NCBI GenBank assembly: GCA_048594975.1
Contig: JBMDXQ010000006.1
Span: forward strand, 124,001-188,000
Reading direction: 5' to 3'
Length of the DNA stretch: 64,000 nucleotides
Origin: JBMDXB01 sp048594975
GTDB taxonomy: Bacteria; Acidobacteriota; Vicinamibacteria; Vicinamibacterales; 2-12-FULL-66-21
Each line of letters begins with the position of its first letter. The stretch's first letter is position 1. A program made the translations under genes and the position numbers. This document shows positions 51,679-60,174 of the stretch, in pieces. The notes under the pieces were generated by a model. The model made no database searches. It was not told where the DNA came from and saw nothing but the letters and a program-made list of their open reading frames with translations.

Positions 51679-52446
51679 ATGCAGACCCAGGAACAGGTCG
51701 TCATCGTGACCGGCGCGACGAGCGGCATCGGCCGCGCGACGGCGCTGCGGTTCGCAGGTGCCGGAGCGTCCGTGGTCGCCGTCGGGCGCCAGCGGGAGGC
51801 GCTTGCCGCGGTTGCTTCGGAGACGCGCGCGTTGGGCGCCGCCGTGCAGACCGTCGCTGCCGACGTCACCGCCGACGATGCCGGCGCGCACATCGTCTCG
51901 ACGGCGCTGAGCCGGTTCGGCCGGCTGACCACGCTGGTGAACGCGGCCGGCATCCTCGGTTCGGGCACGATTGCGACCACGACCGATGCGGAGTGGCGGG
52001 AGATGATGGCGGTCAACGTCGACGCGCCGTTCCGCTTGATGCGGGCCGCGTCAACGGCGCTCACCGCCTCCCAGGGCTCGATCGTCAACGTGTCGAGCGT
52101 GACCGGTCTGCGCGCGTTCCCCGGCGTCCTCGCGTACTGTGTGAGCAAGGCGGCGGTGGACCAGCTCACGCGCTGCGCCGCCCTCGAGCTCGCACCTGCC
52201 GGCGTGCGCGTCAATGCCGTCAACCCGGGTGTGGTCGTCTCCAACCTGCACCGCCGCGGCGGCATGGACGAGGAGCGCTACGCCGCGTTCCTGGAGCGTT
52301 CGAAGACGACGCATCCGCTCGGTCGGGCGGGCGAGCCGCCGGAGATCGCCGACCTGATCTTCTTCCTCGCCTCGGACGCTGCCGCCTGGATCACGGGTGA
52401 GACCATCTCCATCGACGGCGGGCGTCATCTCACGTGTGCGCGTTGA
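51679..52446 (+). CDS. Short-chain dehydrogenase/reductase
   Basis: A protein of 255 residues, the standard classical-SDR length. NAD(P) motif TGATSGIGRA, NAG-type motif VNAAGILG, catalytic Ser in VNVSSVTG and YxxxK in YCVSKAAVD. The end GETISIDGGRH matches FabG/glucose-dehydrogenase-like SDRs. The substrate is unknown. The start ATG at 51679 is supported by a -10-like box 6 nt upstream; ATG 51664 is possible. Confidence 0.92.
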   Translation: MQTQEQVVIVTGATSGIGRATALRFAGAGASVVAVGRQREALAAVASETRALGAAVQTVAADVTADDAGAHIVSTALSRFGRLTTLVNAAGILGSGTIATTTDAEWREMMAVNVDAPFRLMRAASTALTASQGSIVNVSSVTGLRAFPGVLAYCVSKAAVDQLTRCAALELAPAGVRVNAVNPGVVVSNLHRRGGMDEERYAAFLERSKTTHPLGRAGEPPEIADLIFFLASDAAAWITGETISIDGGRHLTCAR

Positions 52447-52451
52447 CAACG

Positions 52452-52558
52452 CCCCATTCCCGACGCCGAACTCGCACATCGCGGAACGCCCGACCTGGCG
52501 TCCGCTTTTCCGAGTTGCTCGACCTGGGAGTCGGGACTTGGAAGTTGGGAGTTGGTTG
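52452..52558. repeat. Heptamer-repeat hairpin element (TTGGGAG type)
   Basis: Left arm: CCCCATT, CCCGACG, CCGAACT (52452-52472). Right arm: CTGGGAG, TCGGGAC, TTGGAAG, TTGGGAG, TTGGTTG (52524-52558). The unit is the complement of that in the element at 36011. It lies between the convergent SDR and methyltransferase-like genes and could terminate both. Confidence 0.78.
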
Positions 52559-52572
52559 CGCGGCTCTCTGAG

Positions 52573-53136
52573 TCAGGCCGCCGCAGCTTTGACGCCTTCG
52601 ACGAATCTCAGGCCGCCGCGTTGGGCCAGCGAGCGGACGGCGCGGAACCCCGCCGCGGAGAGCGCGCGATCGGCGCCGCCGCTCGACGCGTACTCCGCGT
52701 TGACGGCGCGTGGCTGCAGCAGCGCCGCCAGCCCCGTGCGCCCGGCGCCTTCGACGACGACGCAGCGTCCGCCCGGACGGAGCACCCGCAGCACTTCCCC
52801 GAGCGCCAGCGAGCGGCGATGGAGATCGAGCTGCGACAGCACGTCGCGGATGACGACGACATCAAAGGCGGCAGTGTCGAGCGGCAGCGCGGTCCAGGGT
52901 GCGGTGAGCGTCTCCACGAGCGCGCCCTCGCGTTCGACGACCTGCCCGGCGCGTCCGGCGCGCGCGGCATCTTCATCGAGCGCGCAAGCGCGCCCAGTGA
53001 GACCGGTCTTCTGGGCGAGCTGCGCGAGGAGCACCGGGTCGCCGCATCCGAGCACGAGCAGTCGATCGCCCAGCTTGACGCCCGCCATCGACACGGCGAG
53101 CGGCTCGGCGGGCGTGGTCTTCTTCAACCAGAACAT
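52573..53136 (-). CDS. Methyltransferase-like protein (class I SAM fold)
   Basis: A protein of 187 residues. SAM-binding region LLVLGCGDPVLLAQLA, later DVVVIRDVLSQLD and VLRPGGRCVVVEG. Motif I (LGCGDP) lacks the third Gly of typical GxGxG, so activity is uncertain. The N-terminus is short. It is divergent from the inositol-phosphate synthase gene, and the two promoter boxes lie within 30 nt. Confidence 0.78.
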   Translation of the reverse strand: MFWLKKTTPAEPLAVSMAGVKLGDRLLVLGCGDPVLLAQLAQKTGLTGRACALDEDAARAGRAGQVVEREGALVETLTAPWTALPLDTAAFDVVVIRDVLSQLDLHRRSLALGEVLRVLRPGGRCVVVEGAGRTGLAALLQPRAVNAEYASSGGADRALSAAGFRAVRSLAQRGGLRFVEGVKAAAA

Positions 53137-53146
53137 GCGTCGCCAC

Positions 53147-53175
53147 CTATTAGATCCCGCTTCCGATGATATAGT
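53147..53175. promoter_or_regulatory. Divergent -10-like boxes
   Basis: TAATAG on the minus strand (53147-53152) lies 10 nt before the methyltransferase-like ATG. TATAGT on the plus strand (53170-53175) lies 8 nt before the GTG of the inositol-phosphate synthase. Both predicted mRNAs have almost no leader. Confidence 0.45.
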
Positions 53176-53183
53176 TCCCGGTT

Positions 53184-54497
53184 GTGAAAAATTCGGTGGA
53201 GATCGCTGAACCTGCAGGCAGACTGGGCGTCCTGCTGGTCGGCATGGGCGCGGTGAGCACGACGACGATTGCCGGCGTGTTCGCGATTCGCCGCGGCCTC
53301 TCCAAACCGATCGGCGCGCTCACCCAGATGGGCACGATTCGGCTCGGCAAGCGCACCGAGGGGCGATCGCCGCTCATCAAGGACTTCGTGCCGCTCGCCC
53401 GCCTCGACGACATCGTCTTCGGCGGCTGGGACATCTTCGAGGAGAACTCGTTCGAAGCGGCGAAAACCGCCGGCGTGCTCGATCCGGCCCTGTTGGAGCA
53501 GATCCGGCCGGAGCTCGAGCGAATCCAGCCGATGCCGGCCGCCTTCGACCGCCGCTACGTGAAGCGGCTCGACGGTCCGAACGTCAAGAAGGGGAAGAAC
53601 AAGCGCGAGCTGGCCGAGGCGCTCCGCGACGACATCCGCCGCTTCAAGCAGGAGCACGCCCTGGATCGGCTGGTCCTGATGTGGTGCGGCAGCACCGAGG
53701 TCTTCATGACGGAGACCGGGGCGCACGCCAGCATTGCCAACTTCGAGAAGGCGCTGGAGGCGAACGACGACGCGATCCCGTCGAGCATGATCTATGCGTA
53801 CGCCGCCATCAAGGAAGGCATCCCGTACGCCAACGCGGCGCCGAACCTGAGCGCCGACGTGCCGGCGTTGCTGCAGCTGGCGCAGGAGACCGGCTCGCCG
53901 GTATGCGGCAAAGACCTGAAGACCGGCCAGACGCTGCTCAAGACGATCATCGCGCCGGGGCTGAAGGCCCGGCTGCTCGGCGTCGACGGGTGGTATTCGA
54001 CCAACATCCTGGGCAACCGCGACGGCGAGGTGCTCGACGACCCCGAGTCGTTCAAGACCAAGGAGGAGAGCAAGAAGTCGGTGCTCGACTACATCCTCCA
54101 GCCGAACCTCTATCCCGATCTCTACGAGAAGCTCTGTCACGTCGTCCGCATCAACTACTATCCGCCGCGCGGCGACAACAAGGAAGGCTGGGACAACATC
54201 GATCTGTTCGGGTGGCTCGGCTACCCGATGCAGCTGAAGATCAACTTCCTCTGCCGCGACAGCATCCTCGCCGCGCCGATCGTGCTCGACGTGGCGCTGT
54301 TCCTCGACCTGGCGAAGCGCGCGGGCATGGACGGCATCCAGGAGTGGCTCTCGTTCTACTTCAAGAGCCCGATGCACGCGCCGCAGCTGTACCCGGAACA
54401 CGATCTCTTCATCCAGATGATGAAGCTGAAGAACACCTTGCGCCACATGCGCGGTGAGGACCTCATCACGCACCTGGGCGTGGAGTACTACGACTGA
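53184..54497 (+). CDS. ino1: Inositol-3-phosphate synthase
   Basis: A protein of 437 residues from a GTG. NAD-binding start GVLLVGMGAVSTTTIAG, catalytic-region motifs NKRELAEALRDD, MWCGSTEVFM, SMIYAYAAIKEG, GKDLKTGQT and GWYSTNILGNRDG are those of bacterial myo-inositol-1-phosphate synthase. It converts glucose-6-phosphate to inositol-3-phosphate, the entry to inositol lipids and solutes. A TATAGT box lies 8 nt upstream. Its stop shares one base with the next gene's ATG. Confidence 0.92.
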   Translation: MKNSVEIAEPAGRLGVLLVGMGAVSTTTIAGVFAIRRGLSKPIGALTQMGTIRLGKRTEGRSPLIKDFVPLARLDDIVFGGWDIFEENSFEAAKTAGVLDPALLEQIRPELERIQPMPAAFDRRYVKRLDGPNVKKGKNKRELAEALRDDIRRFKQEHALDRLVLMWCGSTEVFMTETGAHASIANFEKALEANDDAIPSSMIYAYAAIKEGIPYANAAPNLSADVPALLQLAQETGSPVCGKDLKTGQTLLKTIIAPGLKARLLGVDGWYSTNILGNRDGEVLDDPESFKTKEESKKSVLDYILQPNLYPDLYEKLCHVVRINYYPPRGDNKEGWDNIDLFGWLGYPMQLKINFLCRDSILAAPIVLDVALFLDLAKRAGMDGIQEWLSFYFKSPMHAPQLYPEHDLFIQMMKLKNTLRHMRGEDLITHLGVEYYD

Positions 54498-54997
54498 TGG
54501 ATTCTGGCAGGCTGCAGCCGGCGCTCCTCGGCGGACTCCTGATAGGCGTGCTCTCGGCCCTGCCGCTGGTCAGCGCCGGCAACTGCTGCTGCTGCCTGTG
54601 GGTGGTGAGCGGCGGCGCGCTCGCGGCGTACCTGCGCCAGCAGAATCTCCCGGTCGCGATCGACGCGGCCGAAGGCGCGATCATCGGTCTGATGGCCGGC
54701 GTGATCGGCGGCATCGCCGCGACCATCCTCTCGATCCCGATGGAGATGGCGTTGGGGCCGTTCCAGCGGCAGATCATGGAGCGGATCCTGTCGAGCAACC
54801 CGGAGTTCCCCCCGGAGATGCGCGACATAATCGAGCGCGGCGCCGCCACCGGCGCGGGCGTCGCGATCAAGCTGGTGTTCAACCTCGTGATTGGCGTCGT
54901 GTTCGGCCTGCTCGGCGGCCTGCTCGGCGCCGCGATCTTCAAGAAGAACGTGCCGCCGCCCCCGCCCGGCACGATCGAGGTTCTGCCCCCGCAATAA
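54497..54997 (+). CDS. Membrane protein with GNCCCC motif
   Basis: A protein of 166 residues with three or four hydrophobic segments, a cluster of four consecutive Cys (GNCCCCLWVVSGG) at about residues 29-34, a Met/Glu-rich amphipathic loop and a Pro-rich end (VPPPPPGTIEVLPP). No family that I can name. Translation is coupled to the inositol-phosphate synthase by TGATG, and the acetyl-CoA synthetase gene starts 20 nt later. A link to inositol lipid metabolism is a guess. Confidence 0.8.
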   Translation: MDSGRLQPALLGGLLIGVLSALPLVSAGNCCCCLWVVSGGALAAYLRQQNLPVAIDAAEGAIIGLMAGVIGGIAATILSIPMEMALGPFQRQIMERILSSNPEFPPEMRDIIERGAATGAGVAIKLVFNLVIGVVFGLLGGLLGAAIFKKNVPPPPPGTIEVLPPQ

Positions 54998-55016
54998 CCT
55001 GCGGGTGGAGCGGTCT

Positions 55017-56969
55017 ATGTCTGAGATTTCTGCCCTGCTCAAGGAAGATCGCCGTTTCCCTCCGCCGGACTCGTGGCGGGAGACGGCGGTGGTGCGCGAC
55101 CCGGCGGTCTACGAGCGTGCGGCCCGCGACCCCGAAGGCTTCTGGGCGGATTTTGCGCGCGAGCTGGAGTGGATACGGCCGTGGGACACGGTCCTGAAAT
55201 GGGATTCCCCCTACGCGCAGTGGTTCGTCGGCGGCAAGATCAACGCGAGCGCGAACTGCCTCGATCGTCACGTCCGCACCGCACGCCGTAACAAGGCCGC
55301 GATCATCTGGGAAGGGGAGCCGGGCGACCGCCGCACGCTCACCTACTGGGATCTGTACCGCCAGGTGTCGGCGTTCGCGAACGTGCTGAAGGGGCTCGGC
55401 GTCCGCCGTGGCGACCGCGTCGCGATGTACCTGCCGCTCATCCCCGAGCTGGCGATTGCCATGCTCGCGTGCGCGCGCATCGGGGCCATTCACAGCGTGG
55501 TGTTCGGCGGCTTCAGCGCCGAGTCGCTCCGCGACCGCATCAACGATGCCGAGGCGGTGCTGCTCATCACCGCCGACGGCGGTTACCGACGGGGCCAGAT
55601 CGTGCCGCTCAAGGACACCGCCGACGAGGCCCTTCGCGACACGCCGTCGATCAGGAACGTCGTCGTGGTACAGCGGCAGGCCGGCGCGCCGATCCCCGTC
55701 GAAATCCAGGAAGGCCGTGACCACTGGTACCACCGCCTGATGCAGCACGCCCAGCCGGACAGCGAGCCGGAGGCGATGGATGCCGAGGACGTGCTCTACA
55801 TCCTCTACACGTCCGGCACCACGGGGAAGCCGAAGGGCATCGTGCACACCACGGCCGGGTACCTCGTGGGCTGCTATGCCACGACGAAATGGGTGTTCGA
55901 CCTCAAGGATGAGGACGTCTTCTGGTGCACAGCCGACATCGGCTGGGTGACCGGCCACAGCTACGTGGTGTACGGCCCGCTCGCCAACGGCGCGACGGTG
56001 CTGATGTTCGAGGGAGCGCCGGACTGGCCGCACAAGGATCGGTTCTGGCAGCTCATCGAGCGCCACGGGGTCACGGTCTTCTACACGGCGCCGACCGCCA
56101 TCCGCGCGTTCATGCGCTGGGGAACGGAATGGCCCGCGAAGCGCGACCTGAGCACGCTGCGGCTGCTCGGATCGGTCGGCGAGCCGATCAACCCCGAGGC
56201 CTGGATGTGGTACCACGTCAACATCGGCCGCGAGCGCTGCCCGATCGTCGATACATGGTGGCAGACGGAAACCGGCGCCATCATGATCACGCCGTTGCCC
56301 GGGATGACCAGCACGAAGCCGGGCTCGGCGACCCTGCCGTTCCCCGGCATCAGCGCCGAGGTCCGCGCCGCCGACGGTTCGCGCGTGGGAACGGGCGGCG
56401 GGCTGCTGACGCTGACCAGGCCGTGGCCCTCGATGCTGCGTGGCATCTACGGCGACCCCGACCGGTTCGTGAAGACCTACTGGAGCCGGTGGCAGGACGG
56501 TTCCTATTTCACCGGCGACGGCGCGCGACGCGACGAGGACGGCTACTACTGGCTGCTCGGCCGCGTGGACGACGTGCTGAACGTCGCCGGCCACCGCATC
56601 GGGACGATGGAGGTGGAAAGCGCGCTCGTCGATCACGAAAAGGTCGCCGAAGCCGCCGTCGTCGGCAAGCCGCACGAGATCAAAGGGCAGGCGGTGGCCG
56701 CGTTCGTCACGCTCAAGGAGGGCTTCACGCCCGGCGAGGCGCTCGCCGACGAGCTCAAGGAACACGTGGTGCGCAAGATCGGCGCGATCGCGCGTCCGGA
56801 TCAGATCCTGTTCGCTGCCGACCTGCCGAAGACCCGCTCCGGGAAGATCATGCGGCGGCTTCTCCGCGACATCGCCGAAGGCAAGGCTCTCGGCGACACG
56901 ACGACCCTCGCCGACCCGAACGTCGTCGCGCGGCTGAAAACCGAGTACGAGGACAAGGAGTTGGGATAG
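55017..56969 (+). CDS. acs: Acetyl-CoA synthetase
   Basis: A protein of 650 residues, standard length for Acs. AMP-binding motif LYTSGTTGKPKGIVHT, DTWWQTETG, and GRVDDVLNVAGHR. The C-terminal PKTRSGKIMRR holds the Lys acetylated by Pat-type enzymes in other bacteria. It makes acetyl-CoA from acetate, ATP and CoA. GGAG lies 7 nt before the ATG at 55017, so the longer open frame is rejected. A heptamer element follows the stop. Confidence 0.96.
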   Translation: MSEISALLKEDRRFPPPDSWRETAVVRDPAVYERAARDPEGFWADFARELEWIRPWDTVLKWDSPYAQWFVGGKINASANCLDRHVRTARRNKAAIIWEGEPGDRRTLTYWDLYRQVSAFANVLKGLGVRRGDRVAMYLPLIPELAIAMLACARIGAIHSVVFGGFSAESLRDRINDAEAVLLITADGGYRRGQIVPLKDTADEALRDTPSIRNVVVVQRQAGAPIPVEIQEGRDHWYHRLMQHAQPDSEPEAMDAEDVLYILYTSGTTGKPKGIVHTTAGYLVGCYATTKWVFDLKDEDVFWCTADIGWVTGHSYVVYGPLANGATVLMFEGAPDWPHKDRFWQLIERHGVTVFYTAPTAIRAFMRWGTEWPAKRDLSTLRLLGSVGEPINPEAWMWYHVNIGRERCPIVDTWWQTETGAIMITPLPGMTSTKPGSATLPFPGISAEVRAADGSRVGTGGGLLTLTRPWPSMLRGIYGDPDRFVKTYWSRWQDGSYFTGDGARRDEDGYYWLLGRVDDVLNVAGHRIGTMEVESALVDHEKVAEAAVVGKPHEIKGQAVAAFVTLKEGFTPGEALADELKEHVVRKIGAIARPDQILFAADLPKTRSGKIMRRLLRDIAEGKALGDTTTLADPNVVARLKTEYEDKELG

Positions 56970-56970
56970 G

Positions 56971-57157
56971 GAAGGGGTAAGGAGTCAGGCCAGCTGACGA
57001 GTGCGATTCCTGACTCCGCCCAGGCGCGCGAAGACGCAGGAATTGTGACGCCGGTGCGACCACGGTTTTCTACGATCGGCCGTAGCCCACAGCAGCCCCT
57101 TACGCCTTACTCCTTTTCGATCTTGGCATCTCACTCCTTCTCGATCTTGGCACCTCG
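56971..57157. repeat. Heptamer hairpin element plus 24-nt tandem repeat
   Basis: After the acs stop the plus strand has GAAGGGG, TAAGGAG, TCAGGCC (56971-56991). The complementary units CCCCTTA, CGCCTTA, CTCCTTT lie at 57096-57116. An inner inverted repeat GGAGTCAGG/CCTGACTCC (56981-57017) could act as a terminator. From 57110, a 24-nt unit beginning CTCCTTTTCGATCTTGGCA is repeated once (57110-57133 and 57134-57157; 21 of 24 identical). The gap to the PilB start is 345 nt; 57158-57314 shows only the ribosome binding site GGAG at 57306. Confidence 0.72.
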
Positions 57158-57314
57158 TCTGCACAGTATGCGTCGCGAGTGCGCGGTGATCGCCGCGGCG
57201 CCCCGCCAATCGCACAGCCGGCGTCGCCTGGTGTTGCCGTAGCGTCGCCTGCGGTTGTCGCCGGCGCTGGACCGTGAGGCCCGCGGGCTGGCGTTTTCGA
57301 ACACGGGAGCAGCG

Positions 57315-59300
57315 GTGAGCGTGCGGAAGAAGATTGGCGAGTGCCTGGTGCAGGCCGGGTTGATCACGGACGGCGATCTGCGGGCGGCCCTCGCGGAGCA
57401 CGCGCGAACGGGCGAGCGGGTCGGCGCCGCGCTCGTTCGCCTCAACCGGGTGACCGACCAGCAGGTGGCGTGGGCGCTTGCCCGGCAGCTCGGGTTCCCC
57501 TACATCAGCCTCGCCGACCAGACGCCCGACCCGGCGGCGATCGTTCGCATACCGAAGGCGGTTGCGCTCGCGCGGGTGTGCGTCGCGGTACGACTGGAGA
57601 GGAACCTGTTGACCGTCGCGATGTGCGATCCCCTGCTGTTCAGCCTCGTGCGCGACCTCGAGTTCCAGACCGGCTGTCGCATCGACCAGGTCGTCGCCAC
57701 GCGGGCGGAGATCCTCGACGCGATTGCCAGCGGCTACCCGGCCGAGAGGATCGGGCTGCCGACCAGTACCGGCCTCGCGGTACGGCCCCCCCCGGATGGT
57801 GGCTCCGCGACGCTCGCCGGCGGGGCAGGCGACCGGCTTGTCGAGTCGTCGCGTCGCACCGACGCCCCGCGTGAGGCCGGCACCGGCGATGAGCCGATCG
57901 TCGATCTCGCAGACTTGGTGATGAACGGCGCGATTGCCGCGGGCGCGAGCGACGTGCACATCGAGCCCGCCGAAAAGGGCGTGCTCGTTCGGCATCGCCT
58001 CGACGGCCTCCTCAGCGAGGTCATGGATCTGCCGAAGTGGGTGCACGAGGGACTGGTGGCGCGCGTGAAGGTCATGGCAGGCATGGACATCGCGGAAAAG
58101 CGCCTGCCGCAGGACGGGCGGCTGCGCGTGCGTACCGGCGATGGGCACGTCGACTTCCGCGTGTCCACGCTCCGCACGCTATTCGGCGAGAAGATCGTCC
58201 TTCGCGTGCTGGACCATCGCAAGGGTGCGCCACCGCTCGATCGCCTGGGGCTCTCTGCGGCGGCGATGGAGGACCTGCGCTTCTTCCTCCGGCACCAGCA
58301 CGGGCTGATCCTCGTCGTCGGTCCGACCGGCAGCGGCAAGACCACCACCCTCAGCGCTGCCATCAGCGCGATGGCGTCCGGGCGTACGAACATCATCACG
58401 ATCGAGGATCCGATTGAATACGAGATTCCGGGCGCCAATCAGGCGCAGGTGAACGAGAAGGCGAAGCTCACCTTTGCCGCGGCGCTGCGCGCCATCCTCC
58501 GCCAGGACCCCGACGTCATTCTCGTCGGCGAAATCCGCGATCACGAGACCGCCAGGATCGCGCTGCAAGCCGCGCAGACCGGTCATCTCGTCCTCTCGAC
58601 GCTGCACACCGACGACGCCCCGTCGGCGGTGACCAGGCTCATGGACATGCGCGTCGAGCCGTACGTCATCGCGTCGGCGCTGGTCGGCGTCGTGGCACAG
58701 CGGCTGGTGCGGCGGCTCTGCCCGGCGTGCCGGCGGCGCTGTACGCCCGACGACGAGATGCTCCGAATGCTGAACGTGGCCGCGTCGGACGCGCCGCAGT
58801 TCGCGTTCTATCGGGCCGTTGGATGCGAGGCCTGCAGCGGCACGGGGTACCGCGGCCGCATCGCGCTCTACGAGGTGATGCGTGTCACCGATCGGATGCG
58901 GCGGCTGATCGCCCAGCGATCCGGGGAGGATGCCGTGCGCGAGGCCGCGCTGGCCTCCGGCATGGTTCCGCTGGGCGAAGACGGGCTCGAGAAAGTAAAG
59001 GCCGGGGTGACCACGCTCGACGAACTGCTGCGTGTCGTCACCGAGGTCCGCGAGCTGCGGGTGCCGTGTCCCGCCTGCGGCGCAGCCGTCGCGGTCGACT
59101 TCAACGCCTGCCCGTACTGCGGGCGCCGGCTGGCAGCCGGCTGCGTGGCGTGCCGCAGGCCGCTGCAACCGGGGTGGGCGTGCTGTCCGTTCTGTGGCAT
59201 CGCGGCCGGTAGTGTGGCTTCCGCTGCGCCGCGGGAACGCCCGCAGGCGTTCGCCGGTGCCGCAACGAACGTCGCGGATTTCAGGGCGCACCAGCGGTGA
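57315..59300 (+). CDS. GspE/PilB-type ATPase with C-terminal double zinc ribbon
   Basis: About 661 residues from a GTG with GGAG 5 nt upstream. MshEN domain (1-130, KIGECLVQAGLITDGDLRAAL). ATPase core: Walker A GPTGSGKTTT, Asp box IITIEDPIEYEI, Walker B DPDVILVGEIRDHETA, His box LHTDDAPSA. The zinc tetracysteine CPACRRRC..CEAC is present. After it, an extra C-terminal module has CPACG, CPYCG, CVACR and CPFCG, a double zinc ribbon not usual in PilB. No other pilus genes are visible. It is coupled to a J-domain gene (GTGA overlap). Energises type IV pilus or type II secretion assembly, or an unorthodox relative. Confidence 0.88.
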   Translation: MSVRKKIGECLVQAGLITDGDLRAALAEHARTGERVGAALVRLNRVTDQQVAWALARQLGFPYISLADQTPDPAAIVRIPKAVALARVCVAVRLERNLLTVAMCDPLLFSLVRDLEFQTGCRIDQVVATRAEILDAIASGYPAERIGLPTSTGLAVRPPPDGGSATLAGGAGDRLVESSRRTDAPREAGTGDEPIVDLADLVMNGAIAAGASDVHIEPAEKGVLVRHRLDGLLSEVMDLPKWVHEGLVARVKVMAGMDIAEKRLPQDGRLRVRTGDGHVDFRVSTLRTLFGEKIVLRVLDHRKGAPPLDRLGLSAAAMEDLRFFLRHQHGLILVVGPTGSGKTTTLSAAISAMASGRTNIITIEDPIEYEIPGANQAQVNEKAKLTFAAALRAILRQDPDVILVGEIRDHETARIALQAAQTGHLVLSTLHTDDAPSAVTRLMDMRVEPYVIASALVGVVAQRLVRRLCPACRRRCTPDDEMLRMLNVAASDAPQFAFYRAVGCEACSGTGYRGRIALYEVMRVTDRMRRLIAQRSGEDAVREAALASGMVPLGEDGLEKVKAGVTTLDELLRVVTEVRELRVPCPACGAAVAVDFNACPYCGRRLAAGCVACRRPLQPGWACCPFCGIAAGSVASAAPRERPQAFAGAATNVADFRAHQR

Positions 59301-60106
59301 AGACGCACTACGAACTGCTCGGCGTCGAGGCTGCCGCGCCGCCGGAAGAGATCAAGCGGGCGTTCAGGCACGAGATTGCCCGCTACCACCCGGACAAGGT
59401 CCAGCATCTTGGCCCGGAGTTTCTTGACATCGCGACGGCGCGCGCCGCCGAGCTGACACAGGCGTACCGCGTCCTGATCGATCCCGAAGCGCGCCGAGAG
59501 TACGACGGGATGCTCGGACACCGCAGCGCCGGCGCTGGTGAGCCCCTCTTCCAGCCCGACGCGTCGGGATTCGCTCGAGCGCCCGCGAGAGGGCCATCGG
59601 TTCGAGGGCCGGGTGAAGCGCCGCCGGCCGGGAGGCCATTCGACCAGGCGAGGGCGGCGACGGGGGAAGTCGTAAGGCGGGCGGTCGTCGCCAGGCTGCG
59701 CGACGCAGTGACCGGCCTCGCCGCGTCCGCGGAGCCTGTGGGTCTGACTGGCTTTGACGCGGCGTACCGGTTGAGCCCGGGCGGGCCGCTATTCGGACGG
59801 AGAGCGGGCGGGCTGTCGCTGCTGGCTCGGCTGGTCGCGCGGGTGGACGCCGCTGCGGTTGAGGACGCATGGCTGGCAGTCGGGAAATCTGGTACGTTTG
59901 AGCCAGCGATCTGCCTCATGCTGCTCGGCACGGGCATGGCGCCCGCCAGCGAGCTGAGCGCCGCGATCGGACGGGCCGTTCGCAGAACGCGGAGGGTTCG
60001 ACCGATGGTGGTACCGGTTGACGTCCGGACCTGGGACGCGCTGTTCCCGCCGGACGTACCGGCGATCGTCCGCCGGGTGGTCGAGCGGCTGCGATCGGGC
60101 GGTTGA
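59297..60106 (+). CDS. J-domain protein
   Basis: A protein of 269 residues. J domain at 1-75 with the HPD motif (IARYHPDKVQHLG). The middle is Pro/Gly/Arg-rich. The C-terminal 150 residues have no family that I recognise, but look like the variable domain of type IV pilus-linked proteins (FEPAICLMLLGTGMAPASEL). It is not DnaJ: no Cys-rich zinc domain. The GTG overlaps the PilB-like stop. It probably recruits DnaK to the PilB-like ATPase or its complex (inference). Confidence 0.82.
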   Translation: MKTHYELLGVEAAAPPEEIKRAFRHEIARYHPDKVQHLGPEFLDIATARAAELTQAYRVLIDPEARREYDGMLGHRSAGAGEPLFQPDASGFARAPARGPSVRGPGEAPPAGRPFDQARAATGEVVRRAVVARLRDAVTGLAASAEPVGLTGFDAAYRLSPGGPLFGRRAGGLSLLARLVARVDAAAVEDAWLAVGKSGTFEPAICLMLLGTGMAPASELSAAIGRAVRRTRRVRPMVVPVDVRTWDALFPPDVPAIVRRVVERLRSGG

Positions 60107-60174
60107 GCCGATGGACCGCCGGTCCTGGCGGTCCGCCGCACACAGAACACGGTCAATCCTCGTAGGGTGCTGGT

